Of a stretch of DNA of 64,000 nucleotides, positions 26,664 to 34,733 are shown piece after piece. The stretch is from the NCBI RefSeq assembly GCF_040649515.1, contig NZ_JBEZFP010000009.1:54205-118204 (forward strand), given 5' to 3'. The stretch is from Yinghuangia elevatio (GTDB taxonomy: Bacteria > Actinomycetota > Actinomycetes > Streptomycetales > Streptomycetaceae). Within the stretch, counting starts at the first letter, position 1. Each line of letters begins with the position of its first letter. A program made the position numbers and the translations under genes. The notes under the pieces are model-generated. The model was not told the origin of the DNA and searched no databases. It saw only the letters and a list, made by a program, of their open reading frames with translations.

Positions 26664-28031
26664 ATGATCGAGACCACAGCTTCGGCCGGGACCGGCTTCG
26701 ACGCCGCGAAGCCCGACGCCGAGTCCCGCCGCGGCGGCTTCCACCGCGAACTGTCCTATCTCCTCGTCGGGTTCCCCCTGGCCGTGGGCACCTTCGTGGC
26801 GATCGTCACGGGCCTCTCGTTCGGCATCGGCTGTGCGGCGGTCGTGTTCGGCCTGCCCCTCCTGGTCCGGACCCTGCACGCCGCCCGCTCGTTCGCCGCC
26901 GCCGAGCGCAGGCGCGTGGAACACCTCACCGGGCGGCCCCTCCCGCCGCACCATTACCAGGACGTCCAGGGCCAAACCACCCTGGCCCGGTGGTTCGGCG
27001 CGCTCTCCGACCGGCAGGCGTGGCGCGACGTACTGCACGTCCTCGTCGCCTTCCCGCTGCGCCTCGTCGGGTTCTGCTTCGCCGTCACCTGGGTCGTCGG
27101 CGGCATCGGCGAAGTCCTCTACGGCGCCTGGTCCTGGTCGATCCCCCGCGACGACGGCACCCGGGGGCTGGTCGACCTGATGACCGGGATCGAGGCGCGC
27201 TGGGCCGACATCGCCTTCAACATGGTGGTCGGCGTAGTCCTGCTGGCCACCGCCGTGCCGGTGGTACGCGCCTTCGCGGCCCTTCAGGTCTCCCTCTCGC
27301 GCGCCCTGCTCACCAACGAGAAGCAGGCCCTGCGCGCCCGCGCCGAGACCCTGGACGCCGGGCGCCGCGGCGCCGTCGCCGCCGAGGCCCAGACCCTGCG
27401 CCGCCTCGAACGCGACCTGCACGACGGGCCGCAGCAGCGCCTCGTACGGCTGACCATGGACCTGGAGGCGGTGGCCCGCCGCCTCGACTCGGACGACCCG
27501 GACCGGGCCCGGCCGCTCGTCGACGACATGCTGACCCAGACCCACGAGGCGCTGGGCGAGATCAGGGCCTTGTCGCGCGGCATCGCCCCGCCGGTCCTGG
27601 CGGACCGCGGCCTCGTGGCCGCCCTCGCCGCGGCGGCGGCCCGGTGCCCGGTGCCGGTCACCCTGGACACCCGGTTCGACGAACGGCGGCGGTTCGCGCC
27701 CGTCGTGGAGAACACCGCGTACTTCGTCGTCACCGAAGCGCTGACCAACGTCGCCAAGCACGCGGGGGCCGGCGCCTGCACGGTGACCGTTACGGTGGAC
27801 GGGACCGTTCTGCGCGCGGAGGTTCGGGACGACGGGCACGGCGGCGCGCACCTCGGGAAGGGCCACGGCCTGGCGGGGCTGGCCGACCGGCTCGCGGCGG
27901 TCGAGGGGACAATGGACCTGGTCAGCCCGGTCGGCGGGCCGACGATGTTGACGGCGTCCATTCCGCTGCGCGGGGTGGGCGAGGGCGAAGGCCCGCACCA
28001 CGGTGGGGGCGGGGACGAGGCGCGCGGGTAG
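26664..28031 (+). CDS. NarL-type sensor histidine kinase
   Basis: 455 aa membrane sensor. Four hydrophobic segments occur before about residue 225 (for example YLLVGFPLAVGTFVAIVTGL and FAVTWVVGGIGEVLYG), arranged as in the short membrane-sensing kinases of actinomycetes with a DUF1707/DUF4153-like sensor. A HisKA_3 dimerisation domain follows with the phosphate-accepting His253 (LRRLERDLHDGPQQRLV), then the ATPase domain (TEALTNVAKHAGA, DDGHGG, GHGLAGLADRL). It is partnered with the response regulator 20 bp downstream. The signal is unknown. Confidence 0.92.
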   Translation: MIETTASAGTGFDAAKPDAESRRGGFHRELSYLLVGFPLAVGTFVAIVTGLSFGIGCAAVVFGLPLLVRTLHAARSFAAAERRRVEHLTGRPLPPHHYQDVQGQTTLARWFGALSDRQAWRDVLHVLVAFPLRLVGFCFAVTWVVGGIGEVLYGAWSWSIPRDDGTRGLVDLMTGIEARWADIAFNMVVGVVLLATAVPVVRAFAALQVSLSRALLTNEKQALRARAETLDAGRRGAVAAEAQTLRRLERDLHDGPQQRLVRLTMDLEAVARRLDSDDPDRARPLVDDMLTQTHEALGEIRALSRGIAPPVLADRGLVAALAAAAARCPVPVTLDTRFDERRRFAPVVENTAYFVVTEALTNVAKHAGAGACTVTVTVDGTVLRAEVRDDGHGGAHLGKGHGLAGLADRLAAVEGTMDLVSPVGGPTMLTASIPLRGVGEGEGPHHGGGGDEARG

Positions 28032-28050
28032 CGCGCGACGGAGGATCTGC

Positions 28051-28713
28051 ATGCGGGTCGTGCTGGCGGAGGACTCGGTTCTGCTGCGGGAGGGCCTGAT
28101 CCGGCTCCTCGACGAGGCGGGGGCCGAGGTGGTCGCGGCGGTCGGGGACGGGGTGTCCCTGGTCGATGCGGTCGCGGAGCACCGGCCCGACGTCGCGGTG
28201 GTCGACGTACGCATGCCGCCGACTTTCACCGACGAGGGCCTGCGCGCCGCGCTGCGCATCCGTGCCGAGGTCCCGGCGACGGCCATCCTGGTGCTGTCGC
28301 AGTACGTCGAGGAGTCCTACGCCGCCGACCTGTTGGCCACCGCCGACGCGGGTGGTGGCGGCGTCGGCTATCTGCTCAAGGACCGCGTGTCGAAACTGAC
28401 CGAACTGTCCGACGCCCTGGCGCGCGTCGCGGCCGGTGGCACGGTTCTCGACAGCGAGGTGGTGTCGGCGCTGTTCACCCGGCAGCGGCGGCGCAACCCG
28501 CTCGACGCGCTGACTCCGCGCGAGCAGGAGGTGCTCGGGCTGATGGCCGAGGGGCGCCGCAACGTGGCGATCTGCCGCATTCTCCAGTTGAGTGCGGGCA
28601 CGATCGAGAAGCACATCTCGTCGATCTTCGACAAGCTCGACCTGCCGCCGTCGGCCGACGACCACCGCCGCGTGCTGGCGGTGCTGGCGTGGTTGCGGCC
28701 CACGGCGTCGTAG
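28051..28713 (+). CDS. NarL/LuxR-type response regulator
   Basis: 220 aa. The receiver domain (residues 1-125) has acidic E8/D9 and the phospho-accepting Asp52 (VAVVDVRMPP), then Ser and Lys of the switch region (LVLSQYVEES, GYLLKDRVS). The LuxR-type HTH covers about 150-215 (LTPREQEVLGLMAEGRRNVAICRILQLSAGTIEKHISSIFDKL). GGAGG precedes the ATG. It is cotranscribed with the kinase. Confidence 0.95.
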   Translation: MRVVLAEDSVLLREGLIRLLDEAGAEVVAAVGDGVSLVDAVAEHRPDVAVVDVRMPPTFTDEGLRAALRIRAEVPATAILVLSQYVEESYAADLLATADAGGGGVGYLLKDRVSKLTELSDALARVAAGGTVLDSEVVSALFTRQRRRNPLDALTPREQEVLGLMAEGRRNVAICRILQLSAGTIEKHISSIFDKLDLPPSADDHRRVLAVLAWLRPTAS

Positions 28714-28836
28714 CCGCCCAGGATGCGGCGGCCTTGGGCGGCGGCATCCGGCGGCGGCAGCGCGGAATCCCGGGCGGCAGCCTTGAGTTGACAGCCGGGT
28801 CGTCAGCCCGGTCGCCCGATACGCCCGTCCGGTGAG

Positions 28837-30375
28837 TCAACCGGTGGGCGCGGTGTTCTCGGCGAGTTCGGCCGGTTCCGCCAGTTCGGCCGCGAGTTGG
28901 CGGCGCAGGAGCTTGCCGGTGGGCGTGTAGGGCAGTGCCTCGCGGAAGACGATCTCGTCGGGGGTGCGGGAGCCGCGCAGCCGCCCGCGTACGAACGCCC
29001 TCAGCTCCTCCGCCAGTTCCCCGTCGGCGGCCGCAGCGGCGGCCGCGCCGCCTCCGGTCGCGGCAGGCACCACGGCGGCGGTGATGCGATGCCCCCACTG
29101 CTCGTCCGGTGTGCCCACGACGGCCACTTCGCGCACCGCGGGGTGGTGGATCAGGACGTCCTCGATCTCGGCCGGGGCGATGTTCTCGCCGCCGCGGATG
29201 ATGGTGTCGTCGGCGCGGCCCTCGATGAAGAGATAGCCGTCGGCGTCGATGCGGGCGCGGTCGCGCGTGGGGAACCAGCCGAATTCGTCCAGGGTCGAGC
29301 CGCTGCCCAGGTATTCGCCGGACACCTGCGGGCCGCGCACCCACAGTTCGCCGTCCCGGACCTGGCCCTCGACGCCCGGCACGAACCGGCCGGCCGAGCC
29401 GAGCCGCGCTCGGACCGCGGGGTCGGTGGCGGCAAACGCGGCGCGGTGGTCCTCCGGGCCGAGGACGGCGATGGTCGAACTGGTCTCGGTGAGGCCGTAG
29501 GCGTTGGTGAACCCGGCGTCGGGGAACGCCGCGAGCGCGCGGGCGAGGACGGTCTCCGGCATGCGCGCACCGCCGTAGGCGACGGCGCGCAGGCTGGGCG
29601 CATCGGCGTCCCGTCCGTCGAGATGGTCGACGATCCGGGACAGCATCGTCGGCACGAGCATCGCCTGCGTGACGGCCTCGGAGCGTACGAGGTCCAGCCA
29701 GCGGGCCGCGTCGAAGTCGGGCAGATGGACCATGCGGCGCCCGGCGTAGACATTGCTGAGCACGCTGCCGATTCCGGCGATGTGGTACGGCGGGACGCTG
29801 ACGAGGATCGCGTCGTCCTCGTCGGCGGCGGCGAAGTCGACGGTCTGCAGGACGTACCCGACCAGGTGGCTGTGCCGCAGCACGACGCCCTTCGGGCGCG
29901 AGGTGGTGCCGGAGGTGAACAGCACGACGGCGGGTGCGTCGTCGTCCTCGCGCGACGGGTTGGTGCTGCCCGCCCCCGCCTTGGCCGCGGCCGCCATCCA
30001 GTCGTGCCCGGCGACGACGGGCGCCGGGCAGTCGGACAGCGCCTCCAGGTACGCGGCGTCCGCGACGACGACGGCCCCGTCCAGGTCGCCGACGAGGTCG
30101 GCGAGTTGGGCGGGGGAGAGGCGGTAGTTGAGCGGGGTTATCGGCAGACCGGCGTGCGCCGAGGCGAACAGGAGTGCGGGGAACAGCGGGCCGTTCACGC
30201 CGACGTGCACGACATGCCGGGCTTTCGCCTCGTGCAGGACGTCGGCGCCGCCGACCGCGATGCGGGCCAGGTCGGCGTACGTCAGCGGTACGGGGCCGTC
30301 CTCGCGGAGCGAGCCGACCGCCACCCGGTCGGGGTGGGCCGAACCGGCCATGTCGAGCAGCATCCCGATACCCAC
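28837..30375 (-). CDS. AMP-dependent acyl-CoA synthetase/ligase
   Basis: 512 aa, class I adenylate-forming enzyme. Key motifs are the P-loop FTSGTTSRPKGVV (core A3), NAYGLTETSSTIAV (A5), GWFPTRDRARIDADGYLFIEGR (A7/A8) with the hinge, IIRGGENIAPAEIEDVL, and the catalytic Lys in LPYTPTGKLLRRQL (A10). It activates a carboxylic acid to acyl-CoA. The start is GTG 30375 with GAGGAGG 4 nt upstream; ATG 30363 is a later option. No carrier protein or PKS gene is near, so it is a free-standing ligase, perhaps for fatty or aromatic acids. Confidence 0.92.
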   Translation of the reverse strand: MGIGMLLDMAGSAHPDRVAVGSLREDGPVPLTYADLARIAVGGADVLHEAKARHVVHVGVNGPLFPALLFASAHAGLPITPLNYRLSPAQLADLVGDLDGAVVVADAAYLEALSDCPAPVVAGHDWMAAAAKAGAGSTNPSREDDDAPAVVLFTSGTTSRPKGVVLRHSHLVGYVLQTVDFAAADEDDAILVSVPPYHIAGIGSVLSNVYAGRRMVHLPDFDAARWLDLVRSEAVTQAMLVPTMLSRIVDHLDGRDADAPSLRAVAYGGARMPETVLARALAAFPDAGFTNAYGLTETSSTIAVLGPEDHRAAFAATDPAVRARLGSAGRFVPGVEGQVRDGELWVRGPQVSGEYLGSGSTLDEFGWFPTRDRARIDADGYLFIEGRADDTIIRGGENIAPAEIEDVLIHHPAVREVAVVGTPDEQWGHRITAAVVPAATGGGAAAAAAADGELAEELRAFVRGRLRGSRTPDEIVFREALPYTPTGKLLRRQLAAELAEPAELAENTAPTG

Positions 30376-30528
30376 CGAGCCTCCTCGTGCGGATCGCGCG
30401 GCGGCGCCTTTCGGAATGCCGAAACCCCGGTCCGGGTCGGCCCGCTGACGCCGCCTCAGCAGAGAACAGGGATGTGCGCGAAGGGTCAAGGCGGTCGGGG
30501 TGCGGGAGTCGACACACCCACCGAAGAT

Positions 30529-30576
30529 CGTCAACCAGAGGTTGACGAACCGCCGATCGTCAACCTAGTGTTGACG
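30529..30576. promoter_or_regulatory. Twin palindromes on the promoter of the HTH/Clp-N gene
   Basis: Site 1 (30529-30547) is CGTCAACC-AGA-GGTTGACG. Site 2 (30558-30576) is CGTCAAC-CTAGT-GTTGACG. The right arm of site 1 contains TTGACG (30542-30547, -35) and the middle of site 2 contains TAGTGT (30566-30571, -10), 18 nt apart, with 6 nt from the -10 to ATG 30578. Binding at either site would cover the promoter. Confidence 0.75.
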
Positions 30577-30577
30577 C

Positions 30578-31330
30578 ATGGAGAAGCCACAAGCCGTCAC
30601 CACGCAGGTCCGGCTCGACGACCTGATCGACGCCATCAAGAAGACCAACGACGACGCCCTCGAGCAGCTCGCCAACGCGATGCTCGCCGCCGACCACCTC
30701 GGCGAGATCGCCGACCACCTGATCGGCCACTTCGTCGACCAGGCGCGGCGCTCCGGCGCGTCCTGGACGGACATCGGCCGCAGCATGGGCGTGAGCAAGC
30801 AGGCGGCGCAGAAGCGGTTCGTCCCCAAGGCGGACGCCGACAAGCCCGAGTTCGACATGAGCCAGGGCTTCAGCCGCTTCACGGCGCGCGCCCGCAACGT
30901 GGTCGTCGCCTCGCAGAACGCGGCGCAGGCCGCGGGCAACGAACGGATCCAGCCGGAGCACATCGTCCTCGGCCTGCTGAGCGAGGCGGACGCCCTCGCG
31001 GGGAAGGCGATCGTCGCGCAGGGCGTCAGCCTCGACACCGTCCGGGAGGCCGCATCGGCCGTCCTTCCGGCCCGTGTCGACGAGGCGCCGGAACTTGTGC
31101 CGTACGACGCCCAGGCGAAGAAGGTCATGGAGCTGACCTTCCGCGAGGCACTCCGCCTGGGGCACAACTACATCGGCACCGAGCACCTTCTGCTCGCACT
31201 CCTCGAACTGGAGGACGGCTCGGGCGTGTTGAGCGGACTCGGCGTCACTAAGGAGGAGACCGAGCGGCTCGTCGTCGAGATGCTGAACGCCGTCGTCGCG
31301 TCGCTCGACACGGGCGGAGACCAGGCGTAG
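30578..31330 (+). CDS. HTH protein fused to a ClpC-type N-terminal (Clp-N) domain
   Basis: 250 aa, without any AAA+ ATPase. Residues 10-85 are helical and include a helix-turn-helix, SWTDIGRSMGVSKQAAQKRF (62-81), of sigma-region-4/CarD-free type. Residues about 100-245 hold two Clp-N repeats (FSRFTARARNVVVASQNAAQ...HIVLGLLSE and KKVMELTFREALRLGHNYIGTEHLLLALLEL), the substrate- and adaptor-binding module of ClpC/ClpA. It resembles a transcription factor with a protein-quality sensor. The paired palindromes on its own promoter suggest autoregulation. Annotated elsewhere only as 'Clp N-domain protein'; its role is not established to my knowledge. Confidence 0.85.
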   Translation: MEKPQAVTTQVRLDDLIDAIKKTNDDALEQLANAMLAADHLGEIADHLIGHFVDQARRSGASWTDIGRSMGVSKQAAQKRFVPKADADKPEFDMSQGFSRFTARARNVVVASQNAAQAAGNERIQPEHIVLGLLSEADALAGKAIVAQGVSLDTVREAASAVLPARVDEAPELVPYDAQAKKVMELTFREALRLGHNYIGTEHLLLALLELEDGSGVLSGLGVTKEETERLVVEMLNAVVASLDTGGDQA

Positions 31331-31368
31331 CCCGGTGCGGGAGTGCCTGCGGCCGCTTCCGGTCAGGT

Positions 31369-31388
31369 GGCCGCCCGGTCGGGCGGCC
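31369..31388. terminator. Hairpin between convergent Clp-N and methyltransferase genes
   Basis: GGCCGCCC-GGTC-GGGCGGCC, perfect 8-bp stem, 39 nt after the Clp-N stop codon. Confidence 0.6.
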
Positions 31389-31416
31389 GCAGCCTCGTCA
31401 GGTTGACGCGTCGGGG

Positions 31417-31935
31417 TCAGGCGGCCTTACGCGCGGCCACGCACAGGACGGTCTCGGTCGGGTCGGTCGTCGTCTCCGCGGCGTACCCGTTGGCGGCGAG
31501 AGTGGCCGCGACGCGTGCGCCGAGCGAACCGAGTTGGCCGGCGGGCGGCGGCTCGTAGAACAGCCGGAGGGTGCCTTCCGGGGCCAACGCCCCTCGGATC
31601 AGGTCGAGTTCATGGGCGGGGTCGCGCGTCCAGAACAGGTTGACGTTGACCGCGAAGACCTTGTCGAACGGCCCCTCCGACGCGAGGTCGGCGCCTTCCA
31701 GCGTGCCGAGGACGAACCGGGCCCGGCCGTCGGCGACGTACCCGGCGTTGCGCGCCGTGGCACCCTTGACCGCCGACTCCGAGCGGTCCAGGCCGACCAA
31801 CCTGCCGTCGGTGAGGAGTTCGCACACCAGCGCGGCCGCCACGCCGCGGCCGCCGCCGATCTCGAGGACGCGGTCCTTGGGCTGCACGTCGAGTTGTTCG
31901 ACCGCCCAGCGCAGGCGGTGGGGGATCCCGGACAC
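31417..31935 (-). CDS. SAM-dependent methyltransferase (class I, small)
   Basis: 172 aa, Rossmann-like methyltransferase. SAM motif I is RVLEIGGGRGVAAALV (residues 23-38), the acidic residue for the ribose is in VGLDRSESAV, and later motifs are DKVFAVNVNLFW and LRGAL-type helices. Substrate unknown. GTG start with GAGGAG 6 nt upstream. It is convergent with the Clp-N gene, and downstream of the VOC gene on the same strand, 274 bp apart. Confidence 0.88.
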   Translation of the reverse strand: MSGIPHRLRWAVEQLDVQPKDRVLEIGGGRGVAAALVCELLTDGRLVGLDRSESAVKGATARNAGYVADGRARFVLGTLEGADLASEGPFDKVFAVNVNLFWTRDPAHELDLIRGALAPEGTLRLFYEPPPAGQLGSLGARVAATLAANGYAAETTTDPTETVLCVAARKAA

Positions 31936-32209
31936 GGCGGCTCCTCGGCAGTCGGGGGCGTGCTGGACGTTGCGGGTGGCAGGGACGGGCTGACGGGCGA
32001 GGCGTGGGCATGGCTACTGGCAAGGACGGGTCCCGGCCACTCACGAGGCTAGGAGAATCCACGCGCGGAGGAGAGCAGTTCGTGCCCAACTCGTCCGAAC
32101 GACGCGCGGCGGCGGGCGGATAGGCACTGGTGAGCGGGCCGGCCGCGCATGCGCGTCCGGAAGCCGCTCGTCCGGGCGGAAGCCCCGGCTCTCCGGCGCG
32201 CCGTGGGTT

Positions 32210-32638
32210 CTACTCGGCCGGGAGCGCCTCGAACATCCAGCGATGGCCCTCCCGGTCCTCGGCGCGGTACATCCGCCCGTGCTCGGTGTCCGCCAACTCG
32301 CCCAGAATGGTCGCCCCGGCTTCCTGGGCCCGCGCGTAGTGCGCGTCGATGTCCGGGACGTACACGTGCACGCCGTCGATGACGTACGGCACCGCGAGCC
32401 ACCCGGCCGCGTCGGCGCATGTCTCCGCGTGGTGCCTGGGGGAGCGGTACGCCTTCGTCGGCTCCGCCATCATGATCAGGCCGCCCGCCTCGGTCACCAT
32501 CTCCGCGTGCCCGACCGACCCGTCCGGCATCGGGTAGCGCGCCGTCTCGTGGAAGCCGAAGGCCTTGGCCAGCCATGCGAGTGCGGCGTCGGCGTCCTCG
32601 TACGCCAGCATCGGCGTGACCGTCTGCTGTTCCGACAT
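32210..32638 (-). CDS. VOC-family (PhnB-like) protein
   Basis: 142 aa, glyoxalase/bleomycin-resistance fold of the PhnB/YraH-like subgroup: TPMLAYEDADAALAWLAKAFGF at the N-terminus, HAEM in the centre, VPDIDAHYARAQEAGATILGEL and EDREGHRWMFEAL at the end. These proteins are often metal-free binding proteins or lyases. ATG 32638 has GGAGG 7 nt upstream and is preferred over the in-frame ATG at 32650. Function not assignable. Confidence 0.85.
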   Translation of the reverse strand: MSEQQTVTPMLAYEDADAALAWLAKAFGFHETARYPMPDGSVGHAEMVTEAGGLIMMAEPTKAYRSPRHHAETCADAAGWLAVPYVIDGVHVYVPDIDAHYARAQEAGATILGELADTEHGRMYRAEDREGHRWMFEALPAE

Positions 32639-32695
32639 GACTGCCTCCAAGAAGCGTGTTCGTGGTGCCGGGCGTGGTTCCCGGGCGTCGGTGGG

Positions 32696-32733
32696 ACGGT
32701 GGGGGCGCGCCGTGATCGGCGCGCCCCCACCGT
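32696..32733. terminator. 17-bp perfect hairpin after the protease-inhibitor gene
   Basis: Arms 32696-32712 and 32717-32733 are perfectly complementary around TGAT. It lies 100 nt downstream of the inhibitor stop codon (minus strand) and upstream of the VOC gene. Confidence 0.7.
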
Positions 32734-32833
32734 GTCGGTGGTGTGCCCCAGTCTCGGCCGCGCGGCAGGACGCGGTCTTGGACGAATGGGAATCACCGCC
32801 CGCCCCGGTCAGGGGAGGGACCGTCGCGTCGGG

Positions 32834-33253
32834 CTAGAAGTCGAACACCGGGGTCGTGCCGCGGTGCAGTGCGCAGCGGTTGCCGTACGTCCGCTCGAAC
32901 GCGACGTCCGTGACGCCACCGTGCCAGTACCCTTCGGCCACCGCCGTGACCGGCCGCCAGTCCATGGTGCACGGGCCGGGGTCGCCCTTGAGGAGGCCGA
33001 AGTCACCGTCGGCCTGGTCGACGGTGGCACAGGCGCCGTCCGGGTCGGGGTGCGAGCCTCCGTTGGAGTTGCACCACAGCTCCACCTGGTCGATCAGGAG
33101 GCCGTTGGTGCCCTCGCCGGCGTACACGCTCAGCACGATGTGGCCGTAGGGCGGCGGGATGGCCGCTGCCGGGGCGCTCGCGCCAAATGCCGTGAACGCC
33201 AACGCCGCGGCGCCCAGCAGTGCCGCCGTACGCGTCTTCGTGCGCTTGCTCAT
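32834..33253 (-). CDS. Streptomyces subtilisin-inhibitor (SSI) family secreted protease inhibitor
   Basis: 139-aa precursor: basic start (MSKRTKTR), hydrophobic core and an Ala-rich cleavage site near residue 31 give a Sec signal peptide; the mature part (about 108 aa) matches SSI in length. Four cysteines (61, 75, 95, 127) fit the two SSI disulfides. The reactive loop reads C95-T-M-D-W-R-P-V, placing Met97 at P1 and Asp98 at P1'. The C-terminal FERTYGNRCALHRGTTPVFDF is typical. SSI proteins block secreted serine proteases (and transglutaminase-activating ones) and accumulate late in growth. A GGGAGG precedes the ATG. Confidence 0.9.
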   Translation of the reverse strand: MSKRTKTRTAALLGAAALAFTAFGASAPAAAIPPPYGHIVLSVYAGEGTNGLLIDQVELWCNSNGGSHPDPDGACATVDQADGDFGLLKGDPGPCTMDWRPVTAVAEGYWHGGVTDVAFERTYGNRCALHRGTTPVFDF

Positions 33254-33357
33254 GGGTGGCCGTCCTCCCGACACACAAAGGATGCGCGGCCGTTGCCCGG
33301 CTGATCCGGACACCCGAGAGGACCGCGCCCCTCATGGCCTATCGGCCAACTACGCGG

Positions 33358-33837
33358 TCACCTTGAGGAATCGGCCCCACGCGCGGCCACCGCATCGCGG
33401 ACCCCGGTGAGGAAGCGCTCGACCGCGTCCCGTCCGGCGTCGTCGAACTGGTCGACGACGGAGACGACTTCGTCGATCAGCGGGCCGAAGAAGCCTTGGC
33501 CGAGGGCCACCGCCCGGTCGTCCACCTCCAGCAGCACGCGCCGCCGGTCGGCCGCGTCGCGTACCCGGCGTACGTGCCCGGCTCGTTCGAGCCGGTCGAC
33601 CAGGGCCGTCGTGCCCGCCGAATTGAGGCCCAGCTCCGCGCCGAGGCGGCCGGGCGTGGCCGGGACGCCGGCCCGGGCGACGTCCAACAGGGCGATGAGC
33701 GCTCGGAGATCGGTCGGATGCAGTCCGTTCTCCGCGGCGAACCGGCCGCCGAGCCGGTCGAGTTCAACAGTGATGCTGCGAAGCAGATGCACCGCGCGCA
33801 TGCCCGCGCCCTGCCCCTCGACCGGGCTCTCCGGCAC
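33358..33837 (-). CDS. MarR-family regulator
   Basis: 159 aa, winged-helix MarR protein: TDLRALIALLDVARAG, then the recognition region GRLGAELGLNSAGTTALVDRLERAGHVRRVRDAADRRRVLLEV with the wing DRR. The start is GTG 33837 with GGAGGG 7 nt upstream; ATG 33789 would remove the first helix. Its promoter, about 100 nt upstream, has TACCAT (33939-33934) touching a palindrome that recurs at the promoter of the hydrolase at 34734, so both are predicted to be controlled by this protein. Confidence 0.9.
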   Translation of the reverse strand: MPESPVEGQGAGMRAVHLLRSITVELDRLGGRFAAENGLHPTDLRALIALLDVARAGVPATPGRLGAELGLNSAGTTALVDRLERAGHVRRVRDAADRRRVLLEVDDRAVALGQGFFGPLIDEVVSVVDQFDDAGRDAVERFLTGVRDAVAARGADSSR

Positions 33838-33939
33838 GTTGCCACCCTCCGCGTCCTGGTCTCGCACGTAGCTGTCCCGCAGGTTGCCGTCCTGCCCGCT
33901 GCCCCGAGCCGGTGGCGATCGGCCACTCCGCGCATGGTA

Positions 33940-33954
33940 TCTCGCTGAGCGAGA
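33940..33954. promoter_or_regulatory. MarR operator 1 (TCTCGCTGAGCGAGA)
   Basis: Perfect 6-bp arms around TGA, immediately upstream of the MarR gene's -10 (TACCAT, 33939-33934 on the minus strand), in the region between the MarR and SUKH-like genes. Confidence 0.65.
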
Positions 33955-34026
33955 CATCATCTCGGAAGAGTTTCCGGGCGAGTTCCCGAGTGTCCTGGAC
34001 GGGAGGGAACAAGTACCGTCCCGCAC

Positions 34027-34596
34027 ATGCAGGACGCCACCCATGAACTTGCGGAACTGGCTCGTCTCACCGGCATGCGCAGGGCCTCGTCCCCACCCCC
34101 CGACTGGTCGGCCGTCACCGCCGCCTTGGGGTACGACGTCCCGTGCGACTACGGACGACTCATCGAGACGCACGGCGCGGGGCTGTTCAACAACTACCTC
34201 CAGGTCTACGGCCCCGAACACCACCTGCGGGCCTTCGACCTGGCCGCCGAAGGTCTGTACTGGCACACGTACTTCCAGACGGAGTGGCGCCGCCGCCCCG
34301 ACGCCCGCCCCGCCGCGCTCCGGGACCGCGAAATCACGGTCATCACGTGGGGCAGCACCGAGGACGCGGTCTACTGCCACTGGATCGCCGAGCCCGGCAC
34401 GGACCCGGAGAGCTGGCCAACCGCCTTCCACACCGTCACCGGCAACACCTGGGAGTTCCACGACAGCCCGACCGTCGCACTTCTCCTCGCCTTCGCCCGC
34501 GGCGACCTCGCCGGCGGGCTGATTCCTCCCTGTCCGCCGGGCGAACCGGTCACATACACGCCGTATCCGGCGGGACGGGCGCCGCGGCCGGTCTGA
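34027..34596 (+). CDS. SMI1/KNR4 (SUKH)-like protein
   Basis: 189 aa. The stretch PDWSAVTAALGYDVPCDYGRLIETHGAGLFNNYLQVYGPEHH is characteristic of SUKH/SMI1-KNR4 proteins, where it follows W..VE..LG..LP.DY..L...YG. Family members include immunity proteins against contact-dependent toxins, but many actinomycete copies are orphan. No toxin gene is adjacent, so an immunity role is not supported here. ATG 34027 lies 7 nt after TACCGT (34014-34019), without a Shine-Dalgarno. Confidence 0.8.
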   Translation: MQDATHELAELARLTGMRRASSPPPDWSAVTAALGYDVPCDYGRLIETHGAGLFNNYLQVYGPEHHLRAFDLAAEGLYWHTYFQTEWRRRPDARPAALRDREITVITWGSTEDAVYCHWIAEPGTDPESWPTAFHTVTGNTWEFHDSPTVALLLAFARGDLAGGLIPPCPPGEPVTYTPYPAGRAPRPV

Positions 34597-34669
34597 TGAA
34601 ATCGCCCGCCGGGCCGCGGAAGCGGGCATCCGTTGCACCTGGGTAGGCGGGGGCCGGCACGTCCGTGCG

Positions 34670-34703
34670 TATTATCTCGTTGAGCGAGAGAATCGCTCAG
34701 CGA
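34670..34703. promoter_or_regulatory. Promoter -10 and two MarR-type operators before the hydrolase
   Basis: TATTAT (34670-34675) is an excellent -10. It runs straight into TCTCGT-TGA-GCGAGA (34675-34689) and then TCGCTCAGCGA (34693-34703), both variants of the palindrome at 33940. The sites cover the expected transcription start near 34682. Confidence 0.65.
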
Positions 34704-34733
34704 GAGATGTTTGGACGAGAGCCGAGGTGAGCC

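Noticed and set aside
34027..34596. Immunity gene of a polymorphic toxin system (SUKH domain)
   Set aside because: No toxin or secretion gene is adjacent; the TNT fragment is 16 kb away and broken.
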